Shown in pieces: positions 5,535 to 6,035 of a stretch of 6,035 bases of DNA. This DNA comes from Microcaldota archaeon (GTDB lineage: Archaea > Iainarchaeota > Iainarchaeia > JAADDC01). Under the pieces are notes generated by a model that was not told where the DNA came from, did not search any database, and saw nothing but the letters and a program-made list of their open reading frames with translations. The stretch is taken from assembly GCA_027074515.1 (NCBI GenBank), contig JALTCQ010000095.1, positions 378-6,412 on the forward strand, written 5' to 3'. A program made the translations under genes and the position numbers. The stretch's first letter is position 1; each line of letters begins with the position of its first letter.

Positions 5535-5927
5535 GGTTCGGTCCGCTCGTTTCTCCTGCAGTTGTTCCCATAGCTTGTCAAAGTCCAATAGTATTTTTGC
5601 CACAGCCTCGCGGAGTACCCTCGTCCCCGTGATGTATGGCACCTTGTCGCTGTTGTCCCGTATGCGCAAAAAGTTCGGGCCCATGCGAAAGCCCGCCAGC
5701 ACATCACAGTCGCGTAGCGCATATATAACTGCCTTGAACTTCTTGGGATCGCCGTGGTGCTCCTCGTGCTCTTCTTCCTCCGGCGTTCTGTTCTCCCGAT
5801 CCTCTACGAGCTCCACTCGACCGTCCTCGTAGACATCATAGATCCGGAAGAAGCGTGCATCGCCAAAATGTTCTTCCGTTAGCGTTAACCCATCGTCCAG
5901 CCCGAATGCCACGCGTAGTTTCTTCAT
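5529..5927 (-). CDS. NifX/NifB-type (dinitrogenase iron-molybdenum cofactor biosynthesis domain) protein
   Basis: A 132-residue single-domain protein of the NifX/NafY/NifB C-terminal family, whose members bind metal clusters or their precursors. Many archaeal members occur far from nitrogen fixation genes and have unknown roles. Family features are the N-terminal strand MKKLRVAFGLDDG, the segment TEEHFGDARFFRIYDV (17-32), and RDCDVLAGFRMGPNFLRI (72-89), with C74 and the GPN turn. VPYITGTRVLREAV (96-109) follows, then a basic C-terminal helix. Residues 49-60 form an acidic, His-containing loop (H54, H57, H58) where relatives often carry His-rich stretches; metal binding there is plausible. ATG 5927 has no ribosome-binding site, but a TATA-like GTTAAA lies 26 bases upstream, suggesting a leaderless transcript. 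A TTAAC-N3-GTTAA palindrome overlaps that box, so it may share regulation with the 192-residue gene. No other nif genes are in the window. Confidence 0.85.
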   Translation of the reverse strand: MKKLRVAFGLDDGLTLTEEHFGDARFFRIYDVYEDGRVELVEDRENRTPEEEEHEEHHGDPKKFKAVIYALRDCDVLAGFRMGPNFLRIRDNSDKVPYITGTRVLREAVAKILLDFDKLWEQLQEKRADRTK

Positions 5928-5951
5928 AAGTATGACAAAGTGGGAGAAAGT

Positions 5952-5964
5952 TTAACATTGTTAA
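5952..5964. promoter_or_regulatory. Operator-like palindrome upstream of the NifX-like gene (TTAAC-ATT-GTTAA)
   Basis: A perfect 5-base-arm inverted repeat with a 3-base centre, the same core as the two copies at the 192-residue gene promoter. It overlaps the TATA-like GTTAAA (5951-5956 on the minus strand), which is 26 bases upstream of the NifX-like ATG, so a bound protein would compete with TBP. It also contains the TAA stop of the open frame reaching the right edge. Confidence 0.66.
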
Positions 5965-6035
5965 TGCAGGCGTTCAAGGAGCGCGCTCACCACCGAGCTC
6001 GGATTCGTTGTGCTCAGTGAAACAGCGTTGGGATG
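5961..6035 (-). CDS. Possible C-terminal end of an unidentified gene (cut by the window edge)
   Basis: A minus-strand frame is open from the window edge for 24 codons and ends with TAA at 5961-5963, reading in part STTNPSSVVSALLERLH. The final stretch looks like an amphipathic helix, which favours real coding. The gene would lie 33 bases upstream of the NifX-like gene on the same strand. A second minus-strand frame is also open from the edge for 19 codons and ends in TGA at 5974-5976, so the choice is tentative. Too little is visible to name a family. Confidence 0.38.
   Translation of the reverse strand, partial: HPNAVSLSTTNPSSVVSALLERLH

Noticed and set aside
5964..6020. Short plus-strand ORF (18 codons) starting at ATG 5964
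   Set aside because: Starts inside the palindrome, has no ribosome-binding site and no recognisable content.
1..6035. tRNA, rRNA, CRISPR array, insertion sequence or integrase
   Set aside because: No cloverleaf-like sequence, repeat-spacer pattern, transposase motif or terminal inverted repeat was seen on reading both strands.

Overview
The window looks archaeal. Several minus-strand genes start with a ribosome-binding sequence ending in GGTGAT, placed 3-4 bases before ATG. Candidate TATA-like boxes lie about 25-28 bases upstream of the ribosome-binding site, or of the start codon itself where there is no such site. The compact histidyl-tRNA synthetase and the set of small membrane and NifX-like proteins also fit a euryarchaeal-type genome. 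I cannot resolve the lineage further from sequence alone.

Layout: one plus-strand gene (about 5-1072) encodes a membrane-anchored or secreted glycoside hydrolase family 5-like protein. All other genes are on the minus strand. Read in their own direction from the right edge, they are: the tail of an unidentified gene (5961-6035, tentative), a NifX/NifB-type (dinitrogenase iron-molybdenum cofactor domain) protein (5529-5927), histidyl-tRNA synthetase hisS (4267-5487), a DUF308/HdeD-like six-segment membrane protein (3701-4231), an unrecognised 192-residue protein (3040-3618), a MATE-family transporter (1618-2976) and a CDP-alcohol phosphatidyltransferase (1009-1617). The last gene meets the GH5-like gene tail to tail, and the two overlap by 64 bases. 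No stretch over 300 bases lacks a gene, and I see no tRNA, rRNA, CRISPR array or mobile element.

How the parts relate: the MATE and CDP-alcohol genes abut and are probably one transcript. hisS and DUF308 are close (35 bases) but each has its own TATA-like sequence. The most interesting signal is regulatory. A 13-base palindrome, TTAAC-N3-GTTAA, occurs twice around the promoter of the unknown 192-residue gene and once over the promoter of the NifX-like gene, and I found it nowhere else in the window. This suggests one transcription factor controls both genes and links the unknown protein to the NifX-like protein.

Other oddities: the GH5-like protein appears to have Ala where the catalytic nucleophile Glu is expected; the hisS start overlaps a well-placed six-codon mini-ORF whose last sense codon is His; and the phosphatidyltransferase has no good start signal.
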